A DNA stretch of 48,571 nt from CAYWJT01 sp964458655 (lineage in GTDB: Bacteria; Acidobacteriota; Aminicenantia; Aminicenantales; Saccharicenantaceae). The stretch is taken from contig CAYWJT010000016.1 of assembly GCA_964458655.1 (NCBI GenBank), forward strand, positions 1 to 48,571. Direction: 5' to 3'. Positions 7,401-17,152 of the stretch are shown here, in pieces. Both the position numbers and the translations under genes were made by a program. Each line of letters starts with the position of its first letter. Positions within the stretch are counted from its first letter, which is position 1. The notes beneath the pieces were generated by a model. That model did no database searches, was not told where the DNA came from, and saw nothing but the letters and a program-made list of their open reading frames with translations.

Positions 7401-8789
7401 TCAGCCCCGGCAGACGCTCTCGACTTCCTCGACTCTCTTGGGGACGGGCTTGCCCAGCACGCGGCGGCCCTTATCCGTGACCAGGACGTCGTCCTCGATG
7501 CGGACGCCGCCGAAATCGAGGTATTTCTCGACCCGGTCGTAGGCGATGAACTCGCGGAACTTCCCCTCGCTCCTCCATTTTTCGAAGAGGGCGGGGATGA
7601 AGTAGATGCCGGGCTCGACCGTGAGCACATAACCGGGCTTGAGCTCTCTGGCCATCCTCAGGTAGGCCAGACCGAACTGCTGGCTTCGTTCTACCGTCCG
7701 GTCATAACCCACGTAGTTCTCGCCCAGGTTTTCCATATCATGGACGTCAAGGCCCATGTTATGGCCCAGGCCGTGCGGGAAGAACAGCGCGTGGGCGCCG
7801 GCGTTGACGGCCTCGGCCGGGTCGCCCTTCATCAGGCCCAGGTCCTTCAGGCCCGAGGCGATGACGCCAGCGGCCTTGAGGTGCGCCTCCTTGAACGTGA
7901 CCCCGGGCCTCATGGTCCTGATGCCTGCTTCCTGGGCGGCCGATACGATCTCATATATGTCGCGCTGACGGCGGCTGAACCTGCCGCCGACCGGGATGGT
8001 CCTGGTTATGTCGGAGGCGTAATGCCGGGCCGATTCGGCGCCGGCGTCGGCGACGAGCAACCGGCCGGCCGTGAGCAGGTTATCGTGGGCATGGTTGTGC
8101 AGGGTCTGCCCGTTCACCGTCACGATGAGCGGGAAGGCCGGCCGCACGCCGCGGCACAGGGCGGCCGCTTCCATGGCGCCGGCCACTTCGTATTCGAAAT
8201 GTCCTCGCCGGCAGAACCTGAAGGCCAGGCTGTACATGTCCCAGGTCACATCCAGGGCCGCTTCTATCTCGGCGACCTCTTCCCTGCTCTTGACCATTCT
8301 CAGGTCCACCACGGACCGGATAAAGACCTCGGAAGCCCTGACCTTGAGCTGTTGCTGGGGGATGGCGGTGACGGCTGCGAGCTCATCGGCGCTGCCGGGC
8401 CTGTAAGGAGGAAGGAAGTGGACGGTCCTCCCGCTCTCCCTGGCCTTCCTGACATATTCGGCGAAAGCCGCCCTGGGCGCGGTCCTTTTGACGCCGACTC
8501 CGGCCGCCCTCTCCTTGAGCTTGGGCAGGTGGCCCATCCAGATCACGTCCTCGAGGCTGATGTCGTCTCCGAAGATGACCGTCCTGTTTTCGTCCAGGTC
8601 CATGACGGCGGCCAGGCCCGGCGAATCCAGCCCGAAGAAATAAAGGAAGGTGCTGTCCTGCCTGAAATGATAGGCGTTGGCGGCGTAGTTCATGGGGCAT
8701 TCCTCGTTGCCGAGGAAGACCAGGAGACCGCTTCCAACCTTCTTGGCGAGCTGTTTGCGCCTCTCGATATATGTCTCCGCTTTGAACAC
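7401..8789 (-). CDS. pepP: Xaa-Pro aminopeptidase (M24B family)
   Basis: This cytosolic aminopeptidase removes N-terminal residues preceding proline. The 462-residue protein has an N-terminal aminopeptidase-P domain (roughly 1-170, with the NYAANAYHFRQDSTFLYFFG block) and a C-terminal pita-bread fold. The five metal ligands are readable: Asp in VADAGAES (about 246), Asp in SDITRT (about 258), His in GLGHNMGLDVHD (about 342), Glu in TVEPGIYF (about 390) and Glu in RIEDDV (about 429). The start is GTG at 8789, preceded by a strong AAAGGAGG Shine-Dalgarno. A longer in-frame extension to 8888 would run through the promoter and shows no homology. It leads a minus-strand operon with the carbon-nitrogen hydrolase and NusG-like genes. 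Confidence 0.92.
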   Translation of the reverse strand: MFKAETYIERRKQLAKKVGSGLLVFLGNEECPMNYAANAYHFRQDSTFLYFFGLDSPGLAAVMDLDENRTVIFGDDISLEDVIWMGHLPKLKERAAGVGVKRTAPRAAFAEYVRKARESGRTVHFLPPYRPGSADELAAVTAIPQQQLKVRASEVFIRSVVDLRMVKSREEVAEIEAALDVTWDMYSLAFRFCRRGHFEYEVAGAMEAAALCRGVRPAFPLIVTVNGQTLHNHAHDNLLTAGRLLVADAGAESARHYASDITRTIPVGGRFSRRQRDIYEIVSAAQEAGIRTMRPGVTFKEAHLKAAGVIASGLKDLGLMKGDPAEAVNAGAHALFFPHGLGHNMGLDVHDMENLGENYVGYDRTVERSQQFGLAYLRMARELKPGYVLTVEPGIYFIPALFEKWRSEGKFREFIAYDRVEKYLDFGGVRIEDDVLVTDKGRRVLGKPVPKRVEEVESVCRG

Positions 8790-8822
8790 GTCTGTTCCTC
8801 CTTTCGTACTTAAGGATATCTC

Positions 8823-8851
8823 TGTATACCAGATACGGGACAGGCGTTCAA
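8823..8851 (-). promoter_or_regulatory. Predicted promoter of the pepP operon
   Basis: On the minus strand TTGAAC (8846-8851) and TATACA (8823-8828) are 17 bases apart, with TGG directly before the -10 box. The predicted start near 8816 leaves a leader of about 27 bases containing the AAAGGAGG ribosome site. It faces away from the purF promoter. Confidence 0.6.
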
Positions 8852-8970
8852 GCTTCGGTCTGGAATCCGGGCGGCCGTGCGGGGTCATAAACCTCTAACG
8901 TCAGTCCCGGACGAGCCTTCGGCGGACTTATCGCCCTGGCCGCCCTGCGGCCGGGACATTCGAACGGGCC

Positions 8971-8999
8971 TTTATTCGTCGCGAGGCTTGTGGTATCTT
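8971..8999 (+). promoter_or_regulatory. Predicted promoter of purF
   Basis: TTTATT (8971-8976) and TATCTT (8994-8999) are 17 bases apart with TGG before the -10. The leader to ATG 9062 is about 56 bases. The -35 is weak, so the extended -10 would carry most of the activity. Confidence 0.4.
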
Positions 9000-9061
9000 C
9001 TTGCCGTCCGGGCGCGGGCCGCGATACCGCGCCCGGCGATACGTTTCCCGTGGAGGTTCAA

Positions 9062-10480
9062 ATGGGCGGATTCTTTGCGGCGGCTTCGAGTTCGGATTGC
9101 GTCGAGGACCTTTTCTACGGGACGGATTACCATTCTCATCTCGGGACCAAGCGGGGCGGCCTGGCCGTGCTCGGTGAGGGCGGCATCGACCGCAGCATCC
9201 ACAGCATCGAGAACGCCCTGTTCCGGTCCAAGTTCGAGGCCGATATCAACAGGCTGCGGGGCCGCGCCGGCATCGGGGTCATAAGCGACACCGACAACCA
9301 GCCGGTCCTGGTCAGGTCCCACCTCGGCACATACGCCATCGTCACGGTCGGGGTCGTCCGCAACGCCGGCGAGCTGCTGGAACAGTCGCTGCGCGAGCAC
9401 CGCGTGCATTTCGCCGAGATGAGCGGCGCGGAGCCGAACATGACCGAGCTCGTGGCCGCCCTTATCAACCGCGCCGACAACTTCGCCGAAGGCATAGCCG
9501 GCATGTGGAGCCTTATCGACGGGTCCTGTTCCCTGGCTATCCTGACGGCGGAAGGCGTTTACGTCGCGCGCGACCGCTGGGGCCGGACCCCGGTCATACT
9601 CGGGTCCAAACCGGGCGCCTGGGCCGCCACCCAGGAAACCTGTGCCTTTCCCAACCTGGGCTACACTGAGATGAAAGACCTCGGCCCCGGGGAGGTCGCG
9701 CTCATGACGGCCGACGGCGTGGAGACGGTCAAGCCCGCAGAAGAGGGCATGCAGATCTGCGCCTTCCTGTGGGTCTACTACGGATATCCCGCCTCGAGCT
9801 ACGAAGGCGTCAACGTCGAGGCGGCGCGCAACAGGTGCGGGGCCATGCTGGCCCGCCGGGAGCACGCCGAGATCGACCTCGTGGCGGGCATTCCGGACTC
9901 AGGCGTCGGCCACGGCCTAGGCTACGCGGCCGAGGCCGGGCTGCCGTTCCGCAGGCCGTTCGTCAAGTACACGCCCACCTGGGCCAGGTCATTCATGCCG
10001 CCCGAGCAGGAGATGCGCGACCTCGTGGCCCGCATGAAGCTCATCCCCGTCAAAGAGATAATCAGGGGCCGCAAGCTCCTGTTCTGCGAGGACTCAATCG
10101 TCCGCGGCACCCAGCTCAAGGACACCATAAGGAGGCTCTACGATTATGGGGCGCTCGAAGTCCACATGCGGCCTGCCTGCCCGCCGCTGGTCTTCGCCTG
10201 CCCCTTCCTCAATTTCTCGCGTTCCAAGTCCGAGTTCGACCTGGCCGCCAGGAGAGCCATCCGCGAGCTCGAACCGGACGGCCCGGCCGACATTTTCGCC
10301 TACACCAGGCCGAACAGCCCGGAGTACAAGGCCATGGTGGAGCGCATCGAAAAGCGTCTGGGCTTGACGTCGCTCCGATACCAGCTCATGGATGACATGG
10401 TGGCCGCCATCGGGTTGCCCAAGGAAAAGCTCTGCACTTATTGCTGGCAGGGACGTTCAGCCGGCAAGACCGCGGCCTGA
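9062..10480 (+). CDS. purF: Amidophosphoribosyltransferase-like protein (PurF type)
   Basis: It resembles glutamine PRPP amidotransferase, the first enzyme of purine synthesis, with an N-terminal Ntn glutaminase domain and a C-terminal phosphoribosyltransferase domain. The likely nucleophile is Cys13 in SDCVEDLFYGTDYHSHLG, preceded by a 12-residue segment comparable to the PurF propeptide. The usual Cys-Gly is Cys-Val here, as I recall for the short class that begins MGGFF. The PRPP-binding loop is FCEDSIVRGTQ. PDSGVGHGLGYA and the RSFMPPEQEMR stretch match the PRTase active site. Length is 472 residues from ATG 9062, which has GTGGAGG 8 bases upstream; the frame opens earlier but without a ribosome site. 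It is followed after 54 bases by endonuclease V. No other purine gene is in the window, so its role as the only PurF is not certain. Confidence 0.85.
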   Translation: MGGFFAAASSSDCVEDLFYGTDYHSHLGTKRGGLAVLGEGGIDRSIHSIENALFRSKFEADINRLRGRAGIGVISDTDNQPVLVRSHLGTYAIVTVGVVRNAGELLEQSLREHRVHFAEMSGAEPNMTELVAALINRADNFAEGIAGMWSLIDGSCSLAILTAEGVYVARDRWGRTPVILGSKPGAWAATQETCAFPNLGYTEMKDLGPGEVALMTADGVETVKPAEEGMQICAFLWVYYGYPASSYEGVNVEAARNRCGAMLARREHAEIDLVAGIPDSGVGHGLGYAAEAGLPFRRPFVKYTPTWARSFMPPEQEMRDLVARMKLIPVKEIIRGRKLLFCEDSIVRGTQLKDTIRRLYDYGALEVHMRPACPPLVFACPFLNFSRSKSEFDLAARRAIRELEPDGPADIFAYTRPNSPEYKAMVERIEKRLGLTSLRYQLMDDMVAAIGLPKEKLCTYCWQGRSAGKTAA

Positions 10481-10534
10481 AAGGTCCGGCGCGCAAGACT
10501 AACGGGGCGCGCATCTGTTCTCGGCGGAGGCGCG

Positions 10535-11182
10535 GTGTCATCGGTCCGCGAGGCAAGGGAGTTGCTTCTTTCGCTGGCCGCCGAGGTGCGCCTCAGGCCG
10601 CTCGGACGCCGTCCGCGTCTCGTCGCGGGGCTGGACGCGGCTTACGCCGCAGGCCACACCTTCGCCGCGGCCTGCCTTTTCACTTTCCCGGAGCTCGAAC
10701 CCGTGGAAGAGGCGGTCGTGCGCGAGCCGACCAGGTTCCCCTACGTGCCGGGCTATCTTTCCCTGCGCGAAGGGCCGGCGCTCGTCGCGGCCGTCCTTGA
10801 GCTGGACAGGCCTCCCGACCTCCTCATCGTCGAAGGGCAGGGCGTCGCCCACCCGGACCGGGCCGGGCTGGCCGCGATCGTGGGCGTGCGTCTGGGCCTT
10901 CCGGCTGTCGGCTGCGCCAAGTCGCGGCTCGTGGGCGAATACGTCCCGCCCGGCTCGGAAAAGGGTTCCTGGTCGAGTCTCGTCTTCCATGACGAAACCG
11001 TCGGCGCGGTGCTCAGGACGAAATCCGGCTGCCGGCCTTTGTTCGTTTCGCCCGGCCATCTCGTTTCTCTGGAGGATTGCGTCGGGGTGGTTATGGGTTG
11101 CGTCACGCGTTACAGGCGGCCGGAGCCTCTCAGGGCGGCGCACAGATGTTCCGGCGAGAGCGCGACGGCTTTTGAACAGGGG

Positions 11183-11188
<6 letters not shown>
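10535..11188 (+). CDS. nfi: Endonuclease V (deoxyinosine 3' endonuclease)
   Basis: Endonuclease V nicks DNA, or RNA in some lineages, next to inosine. The family blocks are clear in the 217-residue protein: GLDAAY with Asp34, RFPYVPGYLSLREG with Glu79, IVEGQGVAHP, GCAKSRLVG and FVSPGH. The third acidic metal ligand is normally Asp in VDGxGxAHP but is Glu100 here. The HPRxLGxASH stretch that usually follows is also altered (HPDRAGLAAI). The fold is therefore secure but the activity is less so. The start is GTG 10535 with GGAGG four bases upstream, which is rather close. The last codons and stop overlap the 3' end of the opposite-strand initiator tRNA by six bases. Confidence 0.88.
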
Positions 11189-11259
<71 letters not shown>

Positions 11260-11271
11260 TTACCGAGCCTA

Positions 11272-11299
11272 ATTATAACAGAACAGGGGCGTTTGTCAA
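11272..11299 (-). promoter_or_regulatory. Consensus sigma70 promoter of tRNA-fMet
   Basis: On the minus strand both boxes are perfect: TTGACA (11294-11299) and TATAAT (11272-11277), 16 bases apart. The start would fall a few bases before the mature 5' end at 11259. This is the strongest promoter in the window, which suits a highly expressed tRNA. Confidence 0.8.
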
Positions 11300-11324
11300 C
11301 GCAAGACAGGCTTCGCAGCGCTTT

Positions 11325-12578
11325 TTATGTCAGCTCTCGGCCCCTGGTCTCGGGGATGCCGGTCCAAAACAGGGCGGCTACAAGGAAGGACGAACCTACG
11401 ACCAGGAAGGCGAAGCTGAAGCCCCTGGCCGCGGCCAGCGAACCGACCACAAAAGGAGAAACGGCGCTCACGATCCGTCCCGCGTTGTATGTTATGCCTT
11501 GGGCCGTGGCCCGGACGGACGTCGGGTAGAGCTCCGCGGTCAGGGCCCCGAAGCCGCTGAAGTGGCCCGTTCCGAAATAGGCCACCAGCGGCCCGAGCAG
11601 GAAGAGCTGGAGGGGCGTGGTGGCCCGGGAGTAGAGCAGCACGGAGAGCGCGGCGCTCACTAAGAAGAAAACATAGGAGCGCTTGCGGCCGAAGCGGTCG
11701 CTCAGGAAACCGAAAGACACGTATCCCAGCCACATGCCGACCTGCATGAAGATGACGAAACCCGACATGAGCCTGACGCCCAGGCCGGCTCCCCCCTGGC
11801 CTGAGGCCGACGTCAGATAAGCCGGGATCCACAGGTTGAGACCCCACCAGCCGAACATGGTGGCGGCGTTCATCAGCGTGACGAGGACCGTTATCTTCAG
11901 CCGCGGGCCGGAGAATATCTCACTCAGGGGCGCGGCTTTGCTTTTTTTCGGGTCCTTGCCTGCCAAAGCGCTTCGTTCCCAGATCTCGGGCTCCCGGACC
12001 TTTTTCTGCACCCAGACGGCGAACAACGCAGGAACCACGCCTACGAAGAACACTGCCCGCCAACCCCAGTTCGGCAGCACCAGCGCCGCCACCCCCGCGG
12101 CCGCGGCGTAGCCGACCGCCCAGGAACTCTGGACGAGGCCCAGGGCCTTGCCGCGATGAGCGGCCGGCCAGGTCTCCGACACGAGAGCGGCCCCGCTCGC
12201 CCATTCGCCGCCCATGCCGAGACCCAGGCAGACCCGGAACACAGCCAGCATCAGGATGGTCCTGGAAAGGCCACAGGCGGCGGTGAAGACGGAATAAACA
12301 AGTATGCTCCAGACGAGGGCCCGGCGGCGTCCGAACCTGTCGGCGATAAGACCGAAAAGAAATCCCCCCACTGCCGAGGCGACCAGCGTCAGCGACGCCA
12401 GCAGGCCGGCCGTCGACTTGCTCATGCTGAAATGGGCCATGAGCTCGGCGAGCACCATGGCGTAGAGCATGACGTCGAAGGCGTCCAGCATCCACCCCAG
12501 GGCCGCAGCGATAAACGACCGCCTGGCATTTGGTTCCGCCTCCCTCCACCAGGAAAAGAGGGCCGAGGCCGTATTCAT
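11325..12578 (-). CDS. MFS transporter (metabolite:proton symporter type)
   Basis: This inner-membrane transporter of the major facilitator superfamily has 417 residues and about twelve hydrophobic segments. The first helix region LGWMLDAFDVMLYAM resembles the aromatic-acid/sialate/metabolite:H+ symporter branch. The conserved loop after helix 2 reads GLIADRFGRRRAL, and the matching second-half loop reads GFLSDRFGRKRSY. The substrate cannot be deduced. ATG 12578 has AGGT upstream and its own good promoter at 12610-12638, although it lies only 71 bases after the exchanger gene on the same strand. It may therefore be transcribed both alone and by read-through. Confidence 0.88.
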   Translation of the reverse strand: MNTASALFSWWREAEPNARRSFIAAALGWMLDAFDVMLYAMVLAELMAHFSMSKSTAGLLASLTLVASAVGGFLFGLIADRFGRRRALVWSILVYSVFTAACGLSRTILMLAVFRVCLGLGMGGEWASGAALVSETWPAAHRGKALGLVQSSWAVGYAAAAGVAALVLPNWGWRAVFFVGVVPALFAVWVQKKVREPEIWERSALAGKDPKKSKAAPLSEIFSGPRLKITVLVTLMNAATMFGWWGLNLWIPAYLTSASGQGGAGLGVRLMSGFVIFMQVGMWLGYVSFGFLSDRFGRKRSYVFFLVSAALSVLLYSRATTPLQLFLLGPLVAYFGTGHFSGFGALTAELYPTSVRATAQGITYNAGRIVSAVSPFVVGSLAAARGFSFAFLVVGSSFLVAALFWTGIPETRGRELT

Positions 12579-12609
12579 AGCCGGTCTTACCTGCGTCGAT
12601 TTTTCCGGT

Positions 12610-12638
12610 TATATATGACAGCCGGCGGCCGGTGTCAA
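12610..12638 (-). promoter_or_regulatory. Predicted promoter of the MFS transporter
   Basis: On the minus strand TTGACA (12633-12638) and TATATA (12610-12615) are 17 bases apart. The spacer is an imperfect GC-rich palindrome flanked by GACA/TGTC, which could be a repressor site. The leader is about 25 bases. Confidence 0.65.
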
Positions 12639-12649
12639 CTCGCCTTTTT

Positions 12650-13657
12650 TCAACCGCTGAGATAGAGAATAAGGACGCTGGTCAGGTAGAACAGCACGAC
12701 CAGGGAAGAGTCCCAGGCCAGGAAAAACCTTTTACGCCTAGAGTTGTAAAGCAGCCCGGCGACGGCCAGGCCGGTCATGGCCATGCCGCTCAACGCCGGG
12801 ATGAGATGCTGACGTTCCGAGGCGGCCAGCAGCGGTCCGCGGAAATAGAAGATGTCGTCCAGGGCGAGGATGAAGAGGTTGAACAGGTTGCTGCCGAAGA
12901 TGTTGCCGAAGGCCATGTCCACGGCGTTTATCCTGAGGGCGGCCACGCAGACGGTCAACTCCGGCAGGGAAGTCGAGATGGCCACGAAGATATTGCCGAC
13001 GAAAGTCCGACCCAGCCCGGTGGCGACGGAAATGCGTTCGGCCAGTCCCGGCAGCAGGACGGCGGCCCCGACGACCAGTACGGCGTTCAGGTAATAAAGG
13101 AAAACCGAGCGCGACAGAGAATAGCGCCCGTAGTAGGCGCTCTCGTCAGCGCTCAGCGGGTCCTTCGGACGCTCGGAGGCGGTCCGCTGCTCGAAGAGGA
13201 AGACCGTCCGCATCGAGGCGAAGTAGCCCAGGAAGATGACCGGCGTGTAAAGACCGGTCCAGCCGAGAGGCGGCAGGACGTCCCCCGCCGCCAGGCCGAC
13301 CGCGACCACTCCCATCAACGCCAGGGACAAGCCGGCGGACAGTATGTTCCTTTGATGGGCCCGGGCAGTTATCGGAATTTCCTTGGAGAGTACGTCAAGG
13401 ACGCCGAGGAAAAATATGTTGATGGCCGAACTGCCCAGGATGCTGCCCGTGGCAATGTCCGGCAGTCGGGCTACGAGAACGGCGCTCATGCCCGAGGCCA
13501 GCTCGGGCAACGAGGTCACGGCCGCCATCAGCACGACCCCCAGCCACAGACGGCTCAGGCCCGTCTTCTCGGCCAAAATGTCGCCGTACCTGGTGAGTCG
13601 GGAGCCCGAGAAAAAGATCAGGCCGGTGACGGCCGCGAACTCCAGCCAGAGGATCAT
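12650..13657 (-). CDS. Calcium/sodium antiporter-family membrane protein (CaCA, YrbG-like)
   Basis: This inner-membrane cation exchanger has 335 residues in two inverted halves. Each half carries the alpha-repeat signature of the family: TSLPELASGMSAVL...GSILGSSAINIFFLG near residues 47-85, and TSLPELTVCVAALR...GNIFGSNLFNLF near 235-275. The conserved acidic residue of each SLPE motif and the following GS-(N/S)xxN motif are the ion-binding positions. The probable reaction is exchange of Ca2+ for Na+ or H+; the exact ions are not readable. ATG 13657 has GAGGAG a few bases upstream. The gene starts 28 bases after the RNase P RNA, with no visible terminator between them, so read-through from rnpB is possible. 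Confidence 0.9.
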   Translation of the reverse strand: MILWLEFAAVTGLIFFSGSRLTRYGDILAEKTGLSRLWLGVVLMAAVTSLPELASGMSAVLVARLPDIATGSILGSSAINIFFLGVLDVLSKEIPITARAHQRNILSAGLSLALMGVVAVGLAAGDVLPPLGWTGLYTPVIFLGYFASMRTVFLFEQRTASERPKDPLSADESAYYGRYSLSRSVFLYYLNAVLVVGAAVLLPGLAERISVATGLGRTFVGNIFVAISTSLPELTVCVAALRINAVDMAFGNIFGSNLFNLFILALDDIFYFRGPLLAASERQHLIPALSGMAMTGLAVAGLLYNSRRKRFFLAWDSSLVVLFYLTSVLILYLSG

Positions 13658-13980
13658 GAGTCTCCTCGCCTCATCGTATAGAATGACGGCCGGAGTGGGA
13701 CGTAAGCCGAATTCTGTTCCCGCGCGAGCGGGGGCGGTTATTTATCTAGCCTCCCGGTTGCCCGGGAGGTCGAGCGGCCTACCTGCCCCAGGGACGGGCC
13801 GTCCCGCTGCGGGGCCTGTTTGGCCTTGCTCCGGACGGGGTTTACCCTGCCCCCGGCGTCGCCGCCGGGGCGGTGAGCTCTTACCTCGCCATTTCACCCT
13901 TACTCCCCGGGAAGGCTGCGCCTGCCCCGGAGGGCGGTGTGTTTTCTGTGGCACTTTCCTCCGGTCACCCGGAGTCGCCG

Positions 13981-15435
<1,455 letters not shown>

Positions 15436-15455
15436 GCTCGGGTCTCCTTTCAGCA

Positions 15456-15485
15456 ATTCTAACACAGCAGGCCGCGGCCGGCCAA
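15456..15485 (-). promoter_or_regulatory. Predicted promoter of the response regulator
   Basis: On the minus strand TTGGCC (15480-15485) and TAGAAT (15456-15461) are 18 bases apart, with TGT before the -10. The predicted start leaves only about 12-15 bases of leader, which carries the AAAGGAG site. Confidence 0.45.
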
Positions 15486-15498
15486 ATAAGTGTTTGGC
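15481..15498. promoter_or_regulatory. Inverted repeat over the regulator -35 box
   Basis: GCCAAA (15481-15486) and TTTGGC (15493-15498) form a six-base inverted repeat around a six-base spacer. It covers the predicted -35 of the regulator, so it could be an operator, for instance for autoregulation. It is short and could be chance. Confidence 0.25.
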
Positions 15499-15694
15499 GG
15501 CTGGGATCGTCCCCCTGGGTCTGCCGGAGGCCCGGGCTACACCGCCTCATTACCCCCGACCAGAGGACTCTTTCGCCGCTTGACCCGTGGCAGCTGCAAG
15601 CGGGTCGGATGTCAGCTCAAGTTCCGGCATTGACGCGACTATCTTTCCGGGAGGCGGGGTTTGCGCCGCCGCAGGCATGGGCCTGGCCCCGGCC
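15499..15694. other. Intergenic stretch with no recognised feature
   Basis: This is part of the roughly 300-base gap between the regulator and the M16 pair. I see no open frame with family similarity, no T-tailed hairpin and no repeat, only the promoters at either end. Confidence 0.5.
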
Positions 15695-15724
15695 TGGCAA
15701 TTTTATCGGCCGATGTGCTAAATT
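15695..15724 (+). promoter_or_regulatory. Predicted extended -10 promoter of the M16 pair
   Basis: TGGCAA (15695-15700) lies 18 bases before TAAATT (15719-15724), which is preceded by GATGTGC. The same GTGCTAA element occurs upstream of two other genes (near 32541 and 34373). The leader to TTG 15743 is only about 11 bases. Confidence 0.4.
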
Positions 15725-15742
15725 GGTCTTACGGTAAGCAAC

Positions 15743-17152
15743 TTGGCTCGACCCGCGCGCAGGACAAGGAACCTGTCGGCCGCCGGACTTGTGTGGCTCT
15801 TTCTATCCGCGTCGGCCGCCGTCGGGATTCCACCCGAACAGAAGTCCATAACCCTGGCCAACGGTTTGCGCGTCTTCCTATATTCCCGGCCTGAAGTCCC
15901 TCTCCTCAACCTGGCCGTGGCCGTCGAGGCCGGCACCAGGGATGAAAGCGAGGGCCGGAACGGGCTCCTTCATCTTCTCGAGCACGTCCTTCTCTTCCGC
16001 TCGGCCGGCCTTCCTGGAGGGAAAGACTTTGCTTCAGGGATGAGAAGTCAGGGCATCTATTTCAACGGCTTCACGGGGCGCGACTATTCTCTGTTCGAGA
16101 TGTCCGCGCCGCCGGAGAGAGCGGCGGCGGCTGTCAGCGCCCTGGCCGGACTGCTTTTCGATTTTGATGTCCAAGAAAAGGAACTGGAGCGGGAGAAGGA
16201 AGTCATCCTGGAAGAGATAAGCCGGCTCCGGGAAGAGCCTCTGCGCTTCGGCCTGGAGCTGGCGGCGGTCCGGCTTTTCCAGGGCCATCCTTACGGCCGG
16301 CCGGTCCACGGACGAGAAGAGGACATAGCGCGCATCACCCGTGACGACCTGCTTGCTTTCCATCGCGCCTATTTCACGCCGTCCCGCTGCGTCCTCGTGG
16401 CCGTGGGAGGCCTGCAGGCTGAGGTCATGGAGCAGGCCGCCAGGGAGGCGTTCGGCCGCCTGAAAACAGAGAAAGAGTTCAAGCCGCCAGCACACAGCCT
16501 GGTCCCCTCCTTCAAGGAGCATCCTGTCATCCATGAATACCTGGACGTAAAGGACGCGCATGTCTTCGTGGCCGTTCCCGCGCCCGACTTCAACTCGCCC
16601 CAGCAGTTCGCCTTCGATGTGCTCTGCGAGGCGCTGGGCTCAGGCCCGGCGCCGCTTCTGCTGCTGGCGCTCCAGCGGTCCGGACACAGTGTGGCCGGTC
16701 TGAACATGTTCTACTTCCCGAACGCTCTGGGCGGAGAGGCCGTGGCCTACTGCCGGACGGATGAGAAAAGCGCGGCCAGAGTCGCCAGGGACATGGCCTC
16801 CTATCTGCAGAAAGAGGCCCGCTCCGAGAATTTCTCGCCCGACGACCTTCCTCCGGGGACGGCCCCAGGGGCTTTCGATTTCCTGAGCGGGGCCAGTAAC
16901 GGACTGGCCCTGGCCGCCTTCAGGGCCGAAGAAGAAGGGCTCAGGCTGGCCGAGTCCATGGCCCGCTTCCTTCTTCTCAATAGGCGGGCCGAGCCGCCGC
17001 CCTATCTGGAAGCCGTAAGGTCCATCAGGTCGGGCGACCTGCGACGCGCGGCCGCCGAATGGTTCTCCCGCCAGGGAAGCGTCACTCTGGTCATCCATCC
17101 CCTGCCCGGGCAAAAGCGACGGCCCGCGCCGCGGTCCGCGGAGAAAAGATGA
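15743..17152 (+). CDS. M16 (pitrilysin-family) zinc peptidase, catalytic partner
   Basis: This exported metallopeptidase has 469 residues. A hydrophobic leader (residues 11-27) suggests periplasmic location. The inverted zinc motif HLLEH is complete at residues 77-81, and the third ligand Glu lies about 75 residues later in EKEVILEEISR. FNGFTGRDYSLFEM and the C-terminal inactive-half fold follow the M16B pattern. The start is TTG 15743 with GGTAAG close upstream; no better start precedes the leader peptide. Its last codon region overlaps the next M16 gene (ATGA at 17149). This fits a heterodimer in which this chain supplies catalysis and the next chain completes the chamber. Likely substrates are oligopeptides. 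Confidence 0.88.
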   Translation: MARPARRTRNLSAAGLVWLFLSASAAVGIPPEQKSITLANGLRVFLYSRPEVPLLNLAVAVEAGTRDESEGRNGLLHLLEHVLLFRSAGLPGGKDFASGMRSQGIYFNGFTGRDYSLFEMSAPPERAAAAVSALAGLLFDFDVQEKELEREKEVILEEISRLREEPLRFGLELAAVRLFQGHPYGRPVHGREEDIARITRDDLLAFHRAYFTPSRCVLVAVGGLQAEVMEQAAREAFGRLKTEKEFKPPAHSLVPSFKEHPVIHEYLDVKDAHVFVAVPAPDFNSPQQFAFDVLCEALGSGPAPLLLLALQRSGHSVAGLNMFYFPNALGGEAVAYCRTDEKSAARVARDMASYLQKEARSENFSPDDLPPGTAPGAFDFLSGASNGLALAAFRAEEEGLRLAESMARFLLLNRRAEPPPYLEAVRSIRSGDLRRAAAEWFSRQGSVTLVIHPLPGQKRRPAPRSAEKR

